Shown here in pieces: positions 1 through 12,909 of a stretch of 64,000 nt of DNA. A program made the position numbers and the translations under genes. The notes below the pieces were generated by a model. The model saw only the letters and a program-made list of their open reading frames with translations. It had not been told where the DNA came from and searched no databases. Within the stretch, counting starts at the first letter, position 1. Every line of letters starts with the position of its first letter. Origin of the DNA: Beverwykella pulmonaria (lineage: Eukaryota > Ascomycota > Dothideomycetes > Pleosporales > Melanommataceae); contig BCHH01000005.1 of assembly GCA_001599595.1 (NCBI GenBank), positions 848,671 through 912,670 on the forward strand, read 5' to 3'.

Positions 1-956
1 GGAGTGACATGCGCTGCACCATGTGGGTTCCCTAATGGTAGGGAGATTAGTAAGCGATCAAATGCTCGGAGGTGATGGGGCTTACTTTGAACGAGATGAC
101 GCGCAGGACCATGGACACACCAACGGTAAGAACCGTCTCGAGGATAGCGATGATGTACCAAGCTATGTATACATTCGACTTCTGACCCTTCATAAGATCC
201 ATACCTGAGGCTGCGTCATAGACATATTTTGTCTTGGGGAAGACAGGCGTGAGAGCGCCGTACAGGATGGCGGCAGTGAGCGTGGATCCCATAACCATCA
301 GGAGCGGAAGGATGGTCTGCCTATATTTCTTGGTATAGAAAAGCGTCATTGAGTATTGGAAAAACAATGTGATTCGCGATACCATTAGAATGAGTCCAAA
401 GGCTTTATAGATCTTGAAGTCGTACACTTCCTGGCTGGGTTTCCATTGGGAGCCGATAACTGCGAAGCCAACCTATGGAAGAGTGAGTCTTGATTATTCT
501 GGAAAGAACGATAGAACTCACCATGACGCCGAAATGGATGCCTTTAGCAACACGCTCAAAAACAGAATCCGCAGCAAACCGCACATCATACAGCGAGACC
601 TGATACCAGGTCAACCAAAGCAGCGCAAAGAAGCCAACATACGCCGTTAGCGAATCCTTGCTGTTGATTTCCAAATTAGCTGTAAAAGTGGTCAGATTGG
701 CCACAAAGAAAAGATCATAGAAGAGCTCGGCGGTGGTGGCTTCGGCGTGGCGGTGGAAAGCTGGGTTGTTGTGCAGAGTCTCATCAGAGTTTTCAAATGG
801 CACCTGATTTGGGTCGACAATCTTGGGCTTTGCATCCTCGATATCGCTGTGGCGTGCGGAAGTGTCGTGGCTGACGTGGCCGTGGCCCGGCTCGTGGAGG
901 GGTGAGGCGAAGAAGCTCAGAGGCTTCTCCTCGTGGTGGTGTTCTTCGTGGCCCAT
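1..956 (-). CDS. LtrA-like (low temperature requirement A) membrane protein, left paralogue, partial
   Basis: This is the N-terminal part of a multi-spanning membrane protein of the LtrA family, whose biochemical role is not established. The start is the ATG at 956. Exons are 956-522, 472-86 and 31-1, with introns GTGAGT..TAG and GTAAGC..TAG; the frame stays open throughout and the gene leaves the window at base 1. The N-terminus is rich in His and Glu. The family signature HAEATTAELFYDLFFVANLT follows, then several hydrophobic helices, and the third exon resumes with GTHMVQRMSL. The same words occur in the gene at 62430, so the two are paralogues. Intron positions differ between them: here introns follow HFGVM and ISFK, while the other copy has one after WLTW. 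Family assignment is firm; function is unknown. Confidence 0.85.
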
Positions 957-2277
957 TATGGAGTGGATCAGTTGCTAGCCTCTATGAACGAGGAAGTGTG
1001 GATTCTGGATGGAAACAGGAGACTATTATAGAGTATTAAAACTAGGAAGAGATAAGACACTATCCCAAACTTGAAAGAAGAAGTAAGAAAAACTCAAGGA
1101 AGACTGATCGAGTACGCCAGTGATACTATTTTTCCGGTGGAGGTCTCACACTGGATTTATACACCACTCTCCAACTTCTGTGTTTACTCTATAGATGGAT
1201 CAGGAATTTGGGTCGATAGCGTTAGGGGCGCGAAAGGGTGTATGCCCACGTATCCCTTAGTATCAGCCGCAGTTCACATTTACCCAGCTCGGATTCGCCT
1301 TGCATAGCGGCACCATAAAACGCCGTTCAAATGCTCGAAGATCCCCGTTGTGGGCAGACGATGGGGCGCTACGATACACCGCATTTTCTTCTTTGAGGAG
1401 AAACTAACATTGTGGGCTTGCGCGAGGACAATTACGCCAAATGGTAGGTGCTGAATTATTCACCGGATGCCGACTTCATACTCCAAGGGCATGCATGATT
1501 GGTACACGAAAACGAATCGCGGAGGTTGCTGCACGTGTCTAAGCCCTCGTATGCAGGAAAGTGATGATGAAGGGACCCCAAACCCAGGACTTCCACTGCT
1601 GCAAAATCTGCCATTTATGCACCCCTCAAACCCAACGACCAGTCACCTCCACCCGTTTCCCGAAAACCGTTTCAACTATCTAGAAACAGGAAATGCAATG
1701 TAAGTGCCAAGATCAGCGCCAAGAGCAGCGGAACACTTGAAATAGACTCAAGGCGAGTGCCAAGCAAAGCTGAAAATGCAGGTGTTGGGCTAAGCTTTGT
1801 TGGTGAGAACTTTATGTGCGCTGGTACGAGATTAGATTTGCTTAATTGGACGATTAGCTAGCGGTTTTGGCCCCAGTTGGCGTTTGTAGGTTGGGCACTG
1901 AGTCGCAGGCGCGGACGCCTGAGATTGGGAATGCAGAGTTAACATTGACGGGATTTAAATGGTGGCTATGAGAGGAGAGACAGGTAAATTTTTATCGAAT
2001 GGAAGAAGTCTAGAAAGGCAGCAATAAATTCCAGGTGTATGTGCCAAGGTGTGATGAGAAATACTCAAGGCCACCACTGCAGGCCATTATTTCTCCGCTC
2101 AACCAGACTTGACAGCTTCAATAGCTCTCGACCAGGCACAGAGAATAACACGCCTTCAAATCTCCCACATCCTCAAGGCAGCCTGTGGAAATCTCCCATT
2201 CCCAACATTTCTTCAAATAAAATGCCTGAGGCATTCAAAACGCCTCCTTAGTCTATATTCGGATAATGGGTTCAATT

Positions 2278-2323
2278 AACCCCGGTCGCACGCTTGCCAC
2301 AGCTCAGCCCGAGCACCGGGGTT
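2278..2323. repeat. Inverted repeat, 9-bp perfect arms
   Basis: AACCCCGGT at 2278-2286 is the exact reverse complement of ACCGGGGTT at 2315-2323, leaving a 28-nt loop. No gene boundary is nearby and no function is evident. Confidence 0.5.
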
Positions 2324-4777
2324 CGAGTGTTGTCTAAACCCAACCTTCACTGCAGCATTACTCTTGGCATTAACGATATGTATCGTGGCAGGAGCAGGGT
2401 AACCTCACTCTGGTGTGACCAGGCTCTCACTCCGATCCCCAAAACAGATTGAAAGTGGACGAGTCTTCGTTGTCCGATTCCGACGTGTAAATGTGTTTCA
2501 GGAGACAGTTCTAGGATAATGGGATAAGGATAGGGTAGAAGATTTATGGGTTGGTTGGGCAGGCTGCGATGCGGAGTCGGGGTCGGACTTCGGGGGCTGT
2601 TACAAGACGAAGATGTGGAAATTTAAGTCTGAGGTTGAGGCGGCTATGGAGGTGTCGAGATACGCGGGTCTAAGAATGTTACATATAATCCATCATAGTG
2701 CATATGTCCCAGCCCAAAAGGGTGAATGGCAGGTCATACGTTACACTTCTTGTCTACCCTCTACACCTGTGGTTTACGATGAGCTTCTGTCTGCTAATCT
2801 GACGGCAGGATTCAGACATCATTTATTCTGATATTTTTCTTAAACCCTCATTTGAAGGTAGGGCGACGCCCAAATTCTCCTCTCTATAGCCCTACAGCAT
2901 ATGACCAGCGCAATTGATTCATTACATGCATTTACCCGTTCAAGGCTATGTTAATATCAAATCAAGGGTGGCACAACCCAGGTGCAGCGACAGTTAAAAT
3001 CAACGTGGCGTAGTGCGTGCATGCCGATGAAGTGCAGAACTAGGTAGCTACTAGGTTGGTATGGAGTGGCGCGTGCAAAACAGGGAAGTCCGGCAGCATC
3101 ATGTACAAGTCAGAATCTCCGTATGCCCACATTTACTAGTATTTAGTTATCTATGTAAATGTTCCATTGCCAATATGACCCTCACACAACTAAGCCTGGT
3201 GTTCGGGTGTTGGATTGCTTGGACGAGAAGTGGTACCAAGATGTTGGTTAGGGGCATTTACATCTACGTGCAGGTAGGAGATTGGCCGAGGGTATGCGAC
3301 ATGAATTAGCATTAGGGCTAGTTCATATTAAGCCCGATTGTGACATGACGAGTGGTTGGCGTGGTCTGATTAATCGTCCGTTTCTCTGCATTCCTCGGTA
3401 TTGGTGCATTTGCTTGCCTCAATTTCATATTTGTGTTTGAGCAAAGCGAAAATGAAGCTGACTCTCCGAAACAGCTCTCCTTCACTCCTCGCCTTTTACA
3501 ACTCAAGGACGCCTTTTAAATTAGCTGGATGTGAAGCTAGTTTGACTAAAATTGTAAGGGGGCGGAGCCCTATGACATAGCCTCGATGGAATCTCGGTAC
3601 CACCCTCGTCACGCGACGGCGCATCGACGGCGCGCCGCCGTGGCCACCCAGGAGCAACGCCAAGCGGCTAGACAACCCCTAAATAAAAGCCAACTCCCAT
3701 GGCCGCAGATAGCTCTTGATCGAATACAACTTCTTTATATAACTAACTCTAGTCCTTTCGATCTGCCTTCTTACACAATGGTCCGGGGAATTTGTTCGCC
3801 CCTGGTAGGATTACCTGGCTCTTCCAACACTTCCATGTGACTCTTATCACCTATCGGGCCTACCTGTGCTATTACATCTTTTCGCTGCGCAGAATTTCAC
3901 TTTGATAAGCCTCAGAATAAGTATGGGTTAGCATTCAACAGGTCCGTGTGCTTTAATAGCGAACAGCTATACCTTTCAGCAGTGCAGGACGGAGCCCGAG
4001 AGCAGTACCCAATGATTCAATAAATGCCTAGGACGCTTTATGAAAAGGAGGAGAAGCTACACAGGTGATCACTTCCAAGAACCACTCTCTCCCTTCTTGC
4101 CAACGGAAATTGGGGACGACTTCTACGCGACGCAACTAAGAAATGAGAAAAATACGGCGAAACCATTGCAGATGAGTTTCTCTAAATTCTTCTTGTCTAA
4201 TCTCTCACTATTTATTTTCTAAGGAGTATAATTGACCATCTGGATAACACGTCTCGATTTCAACATTCCGAACTCGAACGATGCAGGTGGTCCCCAAAGC
4301 AAATGCATTTCTTGCGCGGAAATATTCCAAACACACAGACCCATATCCTTCGTGATGAGCAAAGTCAGAATCTACTAAACTGTGAGCAGAATTTTCTTTT
4401 GGGTTGCCTTCACCCACTCGTTCCAAAGGATGGTGAACTGCACAAGATGCAGCGCATAGCAGCGACTTTTCGCGACTTCATTCCTAAGGCCCAAGTCCTC
4501 AATGACAAACCTTTCACACCAGATTCTTCCCCGGCGCTTTCACTCCAGTGTCTTATCACCACAGTAAAACTCAAACTCTTGTCACTGTGATGACGAGTTC
4601 GGTCTTCACCATTGTGGATGCGCAAAGCAAATGAAGGGATAAGTTGGCTCTATTTCAGCTACACTAAGATGGAGCGAGAAGCGGTTCTCAGGGAGAACAA
4701 TCCTATATACAGAAGGGTATGGTCCGTGCGCAGCCCGACCGAGCATGTCCTGACAGTGTGGCATGGCGTGGTACGCG

Positions 4778-4793
4778 CACGTCGTCCGACGTG
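4778..4793. repeat. Short palindrome CACGTCG-TC-CGACGTG
   Basis: Seven-base perfect arms lie around a 2-nt centre. Each arm contains CACGTC, which resembles an ACGT-core bZIP target. No gene start lies close by, so a regulatory role is only a possibility. Confidence 0.3.
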
Positions 4794-4875
4794 GTTGAGC
4801 TGAACGTGCGCCACCGTCGTCTCTGAGACGTGTCCATGTGATGTATGGTCGAGCTGGCGAGCAGCACCGTCACAG

Positions 4876-5271
4876 TCACCATGGCAAGATTCGACCTCCC
4901 ACTATTAAGCTTTCTACATAGGGAATCATCACCGAGCCTACCACAGCCTGTCCTATCACCGCCCTCGACCGTTTCTCGAACAAAAACTCATAAACCATAG
5001 GTTCACTAGCCGAAATAGCCACCCAATCTACCCGATTTCCCACGACTGATTCATCCTTAATAGTCACTTTCAGGCCGCCACTGACGCCAAGCTCGCACTC
5101 CATCGAAAGCAGTACAAATAAGTCAGAATATTGATACGCTTCTTCAAATTCGAAATGTGTCATGGGCTTGTCTATAATCCAGGTTCGAGCACGACCAGAG
5201 TCTGGGAGAATAACTGCAATCTGCCTGTGGGTGAGGAAAATGGCTTGACACTGGAACTCAGGAGCAATCAC
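4876..5271 (-). pseudogene. Unidentified open frame, probable gene remnant
   Basis: A 131-codon open frame with protein-like composition (strand-like hydrophobic stretches such as YSDLFVLLSMECELGVSGG) and a stop at 4876. It has no in-frame ATG near its start; it opens at a GTG. I found no upstream exon with a good acceptor. I do not recognise a family. It could be the C-terminal exon of a decayed gene or a chance frame. Confidence 0.25.
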
Positions 5272-5559
5272 CAGGTTGTACTGGAGTGCTTTCCCGGTTC
5301 GGGGATAATAGTCTGGTTGATGGGGATTTGGTGTTGAAGGCTTGTAAGACCATTACGAGCCATGAACCCTTTAGGTATGTCAAAGGTACAATGTCAAGGA
5401 GAGGCATTGGAGGATAGGCAAACCATTACAATATAGAAGCACAACGAGTACCCCTTCTAGTGCATTGACTTCGGCTTCTACCGCTGCCACCTAACCTGCT
5501 TCCCTTGTCCCATCCAACTCGAGCTATATATATACTTTAGGCATACCAGGACACGATAA

Positions 5560-5920
5560 TCAACCCTCAGCAGCAATACCGTCTTCCACGTGAAAATATT
5601 CGACGCAACATTCAAGTGTATGGTCGCGTAGATGAAGCCGCACGTCGCCTGGGCATTCTGTTATGGTGTCAAACCATCCATGATCACTTCTCTGTGCTCC
5701 GAGACCTCGGTTTGAAGGCCATGGAGATCATCTGGACACCAAAATTCCCGATTGAGGACGACGAAGCCAATGAGCTTATTGAGGTTTAGTCAAAGTCATG
5801 GTAGAGAATAGGGGGTGGACGTCGCATGATGACGATGTGCGGCAGTTCATGATGGATCAGACGTATGAAGAGCTGTATTATTGCGTGATAGAAGAGGTGG
5901 CAGTCAGACACAAGAAGTGA
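5560..5920 (+). pseudogene. Unidentified coding-like remnant
   Basis: Two adjacent plus-strand frames read like protein. One runs to a TAG near 5787 and contains GRVDEAARRLGILLWCQTIH and LRDLGLKAMEIIW. The second, in another frame, contains DDDVRQFMMDQTYEELYYC and ends at a TGA near 5919. No normal intron joins them (the available gap is under 30 nt). I therefore read this as one former coding region broken by a frameshift or stop. The family is not recognised. Confidence 0.3.
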
Positions 5921-7155
5921 GAGCAGAAGTTGCGGGTTCATGGGTTCACTCCTGTTGAGGCATAGTCGACTTATTTTTAAAGCTCACTTACGCTTTCATA
6001 CGGTCTCGAATTCACAACATCGTAATATATAGACGTGGCAGATAGTATTATTATTAATGGATCGCATAATATTGTAATTACTTGAAATAATCAAAGCGCA
6101 AAAGGCGTGTACGAGCACTTTCCACAGCATTAGATCTAAAAGTGTAGGGGGGGGTATTCGTTGCTTCGATCGAAATAGATTTCTCTGATGCTTAAATTTT
6201 GTCTTAGTATTCTCTTTCTACAATGCAGCTGAGTCCTATATGGCTTATTATAGAACCAGTTAATGTCGAATGCACTTCCTGACTCTACTAACTCACCGTT
6301 TCCGTGGTGTCAGCCCTCAAGCACCCAACAACAGCTAAGTTCCCCGCCGGCAACACCCAATTGATGGGATGCGCCTTATCTTCATACGAGTGCCCATGCT
6401 CGAATAGTGTATTCGCTTCGTCTTACCCTTCATGCATAGCAAGATATACTCGTATCCTATTACCTTCGATGAACGCTTTGTGGTTCTATCGCCAATATTG
6501 ATATTGACAGTTGCATCCCCAAAATATTTTCACCGCGGCAACCGACACATGGGAAGGGCTGATGCCAGGACCATAATAACTTCAAGCAATAATAGCCGTG
6601 CTTGCGGGAATAATTGGCTAGGGTGGTCACCAAGTTGTAGCCATTGCCAGATAGGTGTACTCGCCAGATTAAATAAGACACTTTCAGCAATGACGCTGTG
6701 GTACCAGCGAAGTGTTTAATAGATGTGTAGAACGAGCCAAACTTGCGCGTGAGGACTGCAATTGGTAATATGAGCACCACAGCTTGCTAGATGGCGTCTA
6801 GAAGGAATTCTGGTGTGTCTGCTGGACAAGCTGCTCGTTAACTATCATACATTTACCTTCTTATAGACCTTCATGTGGACTTCTCCTTCGAGCCGCATTG
6901 GAAGTATTCATAAACCTCTTGTCATCTTTTCCACAACTACCATCCTCGCTTATCAACATCAGGTTTACTGCAAAGTCTTCAAACAACGATAAAACGCGCG
7001 AGACTGTCTGTTCCAAAGACTTTTTACTAGGCAGAATCTACCATCGGGTCTAAAGCTTCTTTTCCATAACGATTGAGAAGCGAGTAATGGGAAAACCAGT
7101 AAGATTCATGAATCCTGAATTCGTAATACCATATTTTACTGGTTAACTCAACGCA

Positions 7156-7156
<1 letters not shown>

Positions 7157-7186
<30 letters not shown>

Positions 7187-7191
7187 AAGAA
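7157..7191 (+). repeat. (AAG)n microsatellite
   Basis: About 12 uninterrupted AAG units. On the minus strand they would read poly-Phe. It lies in non-coding sequence. Confidence 0.9.
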
Positions 7192-7859
7192 AGTAATGCA
7201 GCTGGAAGTGGAGCAAGGGAACCTGTAGCTCATATAATTGCTACCGTAGTTAATGAAGGGCTCAGAAAGGGCTCAGTATTGATAGAGTATGAGGAAGTAG
7301 CAGAGCTGGATATGAGCTTGCTTTACAACTCCTCTTGGAACCTAGATAAGGTTATTCATAATATTTTGGACAGTGGGAGATGCTGATATATACTGGTCGG
7401 GATAGACTCGTTGGCACAAATTGCTATAAGGATCTGGGACTTACCTATTAATGCGTGGAGACCAAAGTACAGCCTCTTAGTGTACTTCAATGTGTCAATC
7501 AAGTTCTAAACACTCTCCCTCGAGATAGGAGCAACAGGAAGGGGAGCATGAACGCCTCAATGGTTTTACACGACGAAGAGGTGGCCTAGGCGCACGCAGA
7601 CAGAGAGCGACACGTGTCGCCCTCTAAGATGCCTTGATTTGAAATCAAGGACAAGATCCTCAGCATCACAGTAGCCGAATGGTCTGGTAGTTTTGAGTAT
7701 GTAGAAATTAATTAATTCTTCTCAGCCGTTTAATTCCCCATTTCTTGATATCAACGACTTTGGAAAAGGATTCTGGAAGCAATCCCGTTTCGAATCGGAA
7801 GTTTGAAAGTCTAGAGAGGACTGAGGAGGCGCCTGCAGCTCTTCCATAACCGATTCCCC

Positions 7860-10364
7860 CTACATCACCTTCGTCCCATTCCTCTTCACCTGCGGCCACG
7901 TAACCAGCACCCTATCACCCCCCAGCACCTCAAAGCAAATCCTCACCTGTTCCGGCACATCGACCCCCAAGCAATACGCACCCGAATACAACACCGAATT
8001 CCCACTCTCATCCACGCGAGCAAAATCCCCAATCGTCAACTCCAACTCCACGCTTCTCTTCTCGCCCACCTTGATATCCCTGACCCGTTTATAACTCGCA
8101 AGCTCTTTGATAGGATGCGGCGCAGGACCCTGCTTCGTTGACAAGAAAGCTAGAGCTACAAAGTCGGACGCTGTATTCCCTGTATTCGTAATCTCGATGG
8201 GAAAGGAGGGGAACGCGCAGAGATCAATGTGTTTCTCAGTACATCCTCGCAACACCTGATCGATCATGAAAACGGGAGGGTTTCGCTTATGTCTACTGTA
8301 CGGCGATCCAAATTTGACCGTAAAGTTCGTATAATGCAGTCCAAACCCAAACTCTTGAATGGCGCCTTCAAACCACTTATAAGTTCTCCCCGGATTTGTT
8401 CCACTTGGTCTAAGACTCATATCCGTCATTGGTACCTGCTGTGTATAATTCGCCGGGTATTGCGTTATTGGGAGACGGCCGGCCGGCACTTTAACACCCA
8501 TGAGGATGTCGAAGACTGCGGGCCCGCCGTTCATGCCTGGATACCCTGTCCAGAGAATACTATTGATGTTCTTGTTCTGCAAATGCGGGGTATTGTCTAC
8601 TTGAGATCCGAGCTGCACAACCACGACTGTCTTATTCAACGAACTAAGCCCACGGAGGAGAGCGAGCTGTGCGTCAGGCCACACGATACTCGTACGATCT
8701 AGATCTTCGGATTCAACAGACGTGTCGATTCCCCCGAAGTAGAGGATAATATCTGACGCCTTTGCAGCTTCGATTGCAGAAGTGGAATTATCGCCCTTGC
8801 TGACGGGGCCATCGGCGTAGTTTACTTTGAGACCGAGTTGTTGTGCAGCGTAGAGAGGCGTTCGGTAGAAGGGCGGACGGCCGTTGTAGTTTCCTAGCAT
8901 GCGGGTGCGGGTGTCATTTGCCCACATGCCAATTACGGCGATGGTTTGGTTTTTGGTGAGTGTAAGCGGGAGCGTGCCATCATTTTTCAGCAGCACCATG
9001 CCGTCAGAGGCGGAGCTGCGGGCGAGGGCATCGGCGAAGGGCGTGTTGACTTGGGACCAATCTGAAAGTGGACGTCAGCATTGCTGATGTATCCTTGGCT
9101 TGGGAATGCTGGGCAACTTACCGTAAGCTCGAAATCCGGTGACATCGTGCGCAAAGTAGTCTGATCTCACCAACGCCTCGTACTGTCTGCGCAATGATCT
9201 GTCAATGGCCACCTCACTGAGCAAAGACTGATTATATGCGCCGACAACATCCGCCGCTTTGTTGTCAGCTTCACATATCAGATCCATACCAGCATTAAAT
9301 GCTGCAGCTGCAGCTTTTGCTTCTGAATCGACCCATTTATGATCCTTGTAGATGTTATGTATAGCGTTGCAGTCACTGACGACGTAGTTGTTGTGCGCCG
9401 TCCAATTCCAGTGCTCTCTCAAGACCGTTTGCATCAGATACTCGTTTGCGCACGCTGGAGTCCCATTGACCGAATTGTACGAGCACATGATGGATCCGAC
9501 ATTCGAGTCTCTGGCGCACTGTTTGAAGGGCGGGAGGTAGTACTCCACCAGATCCTGCATGGATACCACCGCATCGAATCCGTACCTTACGACGCCGTTC
9601 CAGCGCTCTAGATCGTAAGCAGCGTAATGTTTACAAGTTGCCACAACCTTTTCGAGAATTAGAGATAGAGCTTAGTGCCCGATATGGCCGTCCTTGAGAC
9701 TCGCATGTTTCACTGACCTGTCTTTTCCCAATGCCCTCAGGATTTTGCCCCGCCCACTCCATCCCTCTCAACAAACTCCTCACATATCCGACAATCCTCT
9801 TCGGATCCTCCCCTGGTGTTTCTAGTCCTCTTCCCCACCTTGGGTCTTTGAACGGATTAATATTTGGAGTCCAAAAATCCAGCGCCGCCCGTCCCGCGTT
9901 CGCAAAAGCTCTCCCTTCTGACCCAACAACAGCTCCTACTCTCTCGACAATTTCGTCGTCGAAGGCAGCGGATATGGTGATGGGGTTCGGGAATGAAGTT
10001 GCAGAAGAGAAATTACCGATGTCAGCGAAGTGCACGCCAGGGGAGAAGGCGACGCCGTGCAGAGCTTCGGCCCACCAGTCGTATGCTGGGAGACCTAATC
10101 TTGGAACGCCAAGGCTATGGCTGTACGATGTCAGTATGATGTCTAGTTGTCGGAAGTCTTTGCGCACTCCACTAAGTTCCCCAATTTCTCATCGATAGTC
10201 ATAGCAGCGACCAGAGCAGCAGCCCGTGCAGCCGGTGCTAACCCTATGTCACATACTTTATTATTCACCAGCGGACCAGAGTTACAGCTCGGATACCTGT
10301 CGCCAGCTGCAGACTGAGCTAGTGTGAGAGCTGTCCACACGGACAATGGACCGAGAATCGCCAT
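7860..10364 (-). CDS. GH3 beta-xylosidase (secreted exo-1,4-beta-xylosidase)
   Basis: A 775-residue glycoside hydrolase family 3 protein of the fungal XlnD/Bxl type, which removes xylose from the ends of xylo-oligosaccharides outside the cell. Exons are 10364-10168, 10120-9718, 9647-9122 and 9061-7860; all three introns are GT-AG and the frame closes exactly. The ATG at 10364 begins a typical signal peptide (hydrophobic core WTALTLAQSAAG). Family landmarks in order are GVPRLGLPAYDWWAEALHGV, the substrate-binding KHY near residues 206-208, the predicted nucleophile Asp292 in VVSDCNAIHNIY, the second GH3 domain (GMVLLKNDGTLPL), and a C-terminal fibronectin-III-like domain. Length and domain order are normal. 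It belongs with the neighbouring CE15 esterase in xylan breakdown. Confidence 0.93.
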
Positions 10365-11001
10365 TGTGGTACGATGCGCTTTCGCAGGTTTTGGCTCGGG
10401 TGAGACAAGGTGCAGACTGTTGAGGTAAATTTTAGAAAAGGTCAAAAGGGTCAATGGAGTGCAAGGTATGCTATCCTATCTGTTACCGCGGATTATGGGC
10501 GAATAATTTTACACACCTGAAGCAATGAATGCTCAGAAAGGTGTACGAAGCGTTGAGAGGTCAACGAAGGAGTCCGCTCTGCGCTTAAGATCTGCCATGA
10601 CTACCGGCACAGTGGTTGAATCTACCTCGTACAATATCCTCTATGGTGCCTATACACCGCATGTAATTAAGAGTTGTAGATGGACACAATTGCCAAAAGC
10701 CGCGGCAACTGAAATGTGTGGACTGGTTGGTAGTCGGCGTCTGGGCACGCAGATGGGGGAATTGACCAACAGCCATGTACTACAGAATTCTCCGATACCT
10801 GCATCTCGGATATGAATACGTAAAGGCAAATTGACCCATTCATATGTGGGAGGAGAATGGATAATGTGATTGGTGCTCAATTGAGGGGAAGAAGATGCGG
10901 GTAATTTCGATATTGTGGGTTTCCAGGGCAGAACCGAGGAGAATGTCTGCAACTCGGGAAAGAGCCGCACTCGAAAGAAATCACGACCAACTGTTCCCTG
11001 A
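10365..11001. other. Intergenic between GH3 and beta-lactamase-like genes
   Basis: A 637-bp spacer containing the GH3 promoter and the 3' flank of the next minus-strand gene. I saw no coding sequence and no clear GGCTAA (XlnR/Xyr1-type) site. Confidence 0.6.
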
Positions 11002-12909
11002 CTACAATTCCACAATTTCTTGGAGCTCCTGAACTGGTTGCGGTTCGTCATCACCTTTTCGCGACAACTTCACCCTGAATCCGGGGAGCTCTAGTGTTTC
11101 AAACGCGGTTCCTTCCCCATCCCAAAAGACGACCTCACTGATGGGTAAGCCAGCGTAGTTCACTCCGCCGAGGTTTTCCATGCAGAAGTCGTCCCAAACG
11201 TCCCGTTCACCTTCGGCGCGCTCAGCAGCAGTTGTGAGTCGCCACAACTCTCCACTTTCTGCCGATTCATTCCTGAATAGCAAAGTCGGCACGAGCTGAA
11301 CATAGAAATCTTCCCCCTCTCGAGGCGCTCCCCACGCCCTTCGGAGTTCGGTTGCGAACAGATTTGTGGCGTTCGAGATGAAATCAGTTACCACCAAGCC
11401 TCTGTGGTCAGCCACTAGCGTCACCGAGGAGTTTAGATCTGGATTTGAGGACGCATATGTTCCGGCGTACCGTTTGTGAAGCTGCCGGATAGCGATTTGC
11501 TCAGCTGCACGGACAGAGCCCACGGTTACTACCTCTTGAATTTTGGAGAAGAGATCGAAGTTGCCAGCTACCAGGATGGTGATACCAAGATCGTATTCAG
11601 GAACAGTCATAATGATACTAACATATCCTGGGAGACTGAATGATGGTTAGCCAAAAGCTCCAAATGAATTTACCTAGAAAAATGGCGACATACCCCCCAG
11701 CCTTTGTAATGAATTTGACTGTCCGCTTAGACTTTTGGAGAATGCGGTCTGTTTGGAAAATTTCCCACGGCATGCCATAAAACGAATGAAGTCCTCTGGA
11801 TGGGGACACAGGATGTACCCAATTTGCTGCGTGCGTAATGCCGTTGTAGTGAGCCAAGATATATCTAAGGTACTTGGACAAATCAGTCGATGAGCTGTAG
11901 ATGCCCCCGGTAGGGCTCTGTATGCCCTCATCAATATCCCAATATTGTGGCTCAAACGGTATCACTCCAGCGCTGTCAGGCGGTTTTGACAAGGAGCTCT
12001 TGGTCATATTCAAGGGCCCAAAGATGGCATTGTTGATGTACGACTCGTACGTCTGGTTGGTAACGTTCTCGATGGCGAGACCCAGAAGTTCATATGCAAT
12101 GTTCGAGTAGGTGCTTTTTTGGTTTGGGGCGAAGACTGGAGCAAATGACTTGACCGCCTTCATGAGGTCTGCATGCCTGTCAGTTATGAATTGAAAGATA
12201 TGCGTCGGGCGTACCAGCTTTCCCGCAGCTAGGCTCATAGTTGGGCGCGTACTCGTCGCACTCTGGAAGCCCGTCCGTCGAAACAGGCGGTAAACCTAGC
12301 TCCTCGGGAGTGAAGGGGAAGATGGTAGCATTGTTGATGAGATCACCCTGGGCGACTGAAATGAAAATCAGCGTGTTTACCTGCAAATCTGTAGCATCGC
12401 TGTGTGCCAGGCAGCGTACATTCGCGCGGTATGCCGCTGAGTTGGCTTGCTAAACTCCGCAATGTGATATCCTTCCACGGAATAGTTCCCTCCTGCTCTT
12501 CCTTCAATTCGCCGATGTACTTGTCAATGGGGTCATCCAAGCTTAGATTGCCCGCCGCATGCTGATACAGTATGCCCAGGACCGTGAACGACTTGGTGAT
12601 GCTTGCGATGCGATAGAGGGCGTCTCCGTCGACCTCCGGGATATCAGGGCGCGACACGTTGCGTTCGAGTGCCGTGTGGTGATGGGACCACAGCGACTCC
12701 TTGGACGACGTGACTTCGACAGAGAATGAGGTAGACGCGAATTCGGGGGCATCAACTGCTTGAGTTAACGACGTGCTGACGGCGGCGAATGCCTGCTTGA
12801 GCAGTGCATCATTCGGGTCGTAGTCGGGGACAGGATGTGCCTGGGATGGCTCGTAGCATTTCGCAGTGGCGAAGGCGGCCCAGAGTAGGCTCAAGATGAA
12901 TGGAAGCAT
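11002..12909 (-). CDS. Secreted beta-lactamase-like serine hydrolase (penicillin-binding-protein fold)
   Basis: A 583-residue protein built from exons 12909-12420, 12355-12215, 12168-11674 and 11627-11002, with GT-AG introns of 64, 46 and 46 nt; the frame closes exactly. It starts with a signal peptide (MLPFILSLLWAAFATAKC). The serine beta-lactamase/PBP fold is shown by the SxxK motif Ser103-Ile-Thr-Lys106 in RIASITKSF and the Tyr231-Ser-Asn233 motif in STYSNIAYELLG. A separate C-terminal domain of about 200 residues follows. This matches the large fungal family of extracellular beta-lactamase-like esterases/peptidases, some found near secondary-metabolite genes. Substrate is unknown. An alternative longer exon 1 (donor GTAAAC near 12379) also stays in frame, but it inserts residues I think are intronic. 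Confidence 0.85.

Larger units (their letters stand above)
957..4875. other. Gene-poor stretch, no supported gene
   Basis: About 3.9 kb without a convincing gene on either strand. Open frames are short (at most about 95 codons), lack recognisable motifs and do not join through splice sites into longer proteins. One 78-codon frame at 1467-1703 ends in a donor-like GTAAGT, but I found no continuation. A stem-loop at 2278-2323 and a small palindrome at 4778-4793 are listed separately. Confidence 0.6.
5272..7859. other. Gene-poor stretch with fragments
   Basis: Apart from the coding-like fragment at 5560-5920 and the AAG microsatellite at 7157-7191, I see no gene here. A 106-codon minus frame at 6460-6780 has a membrane-like start but no recognisable motif. 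The 3' flank of the GH3 gene begins at about 7859. Confidence 0.5.

Noticed and set aside
1467..1703. 78-codon plus-strand frame ending at a GTAAGT donor
   Set aside because: Starts at an ATG and ends at a donor-like site, but I found no downstream exon and no motif.
2278..2340. Possible tRNA-like sequence with a GGTTCGAG loop
   Set aside because: A TTCGA-type loop is present, but no matching acceptor stem or anticodon arm could be folded.
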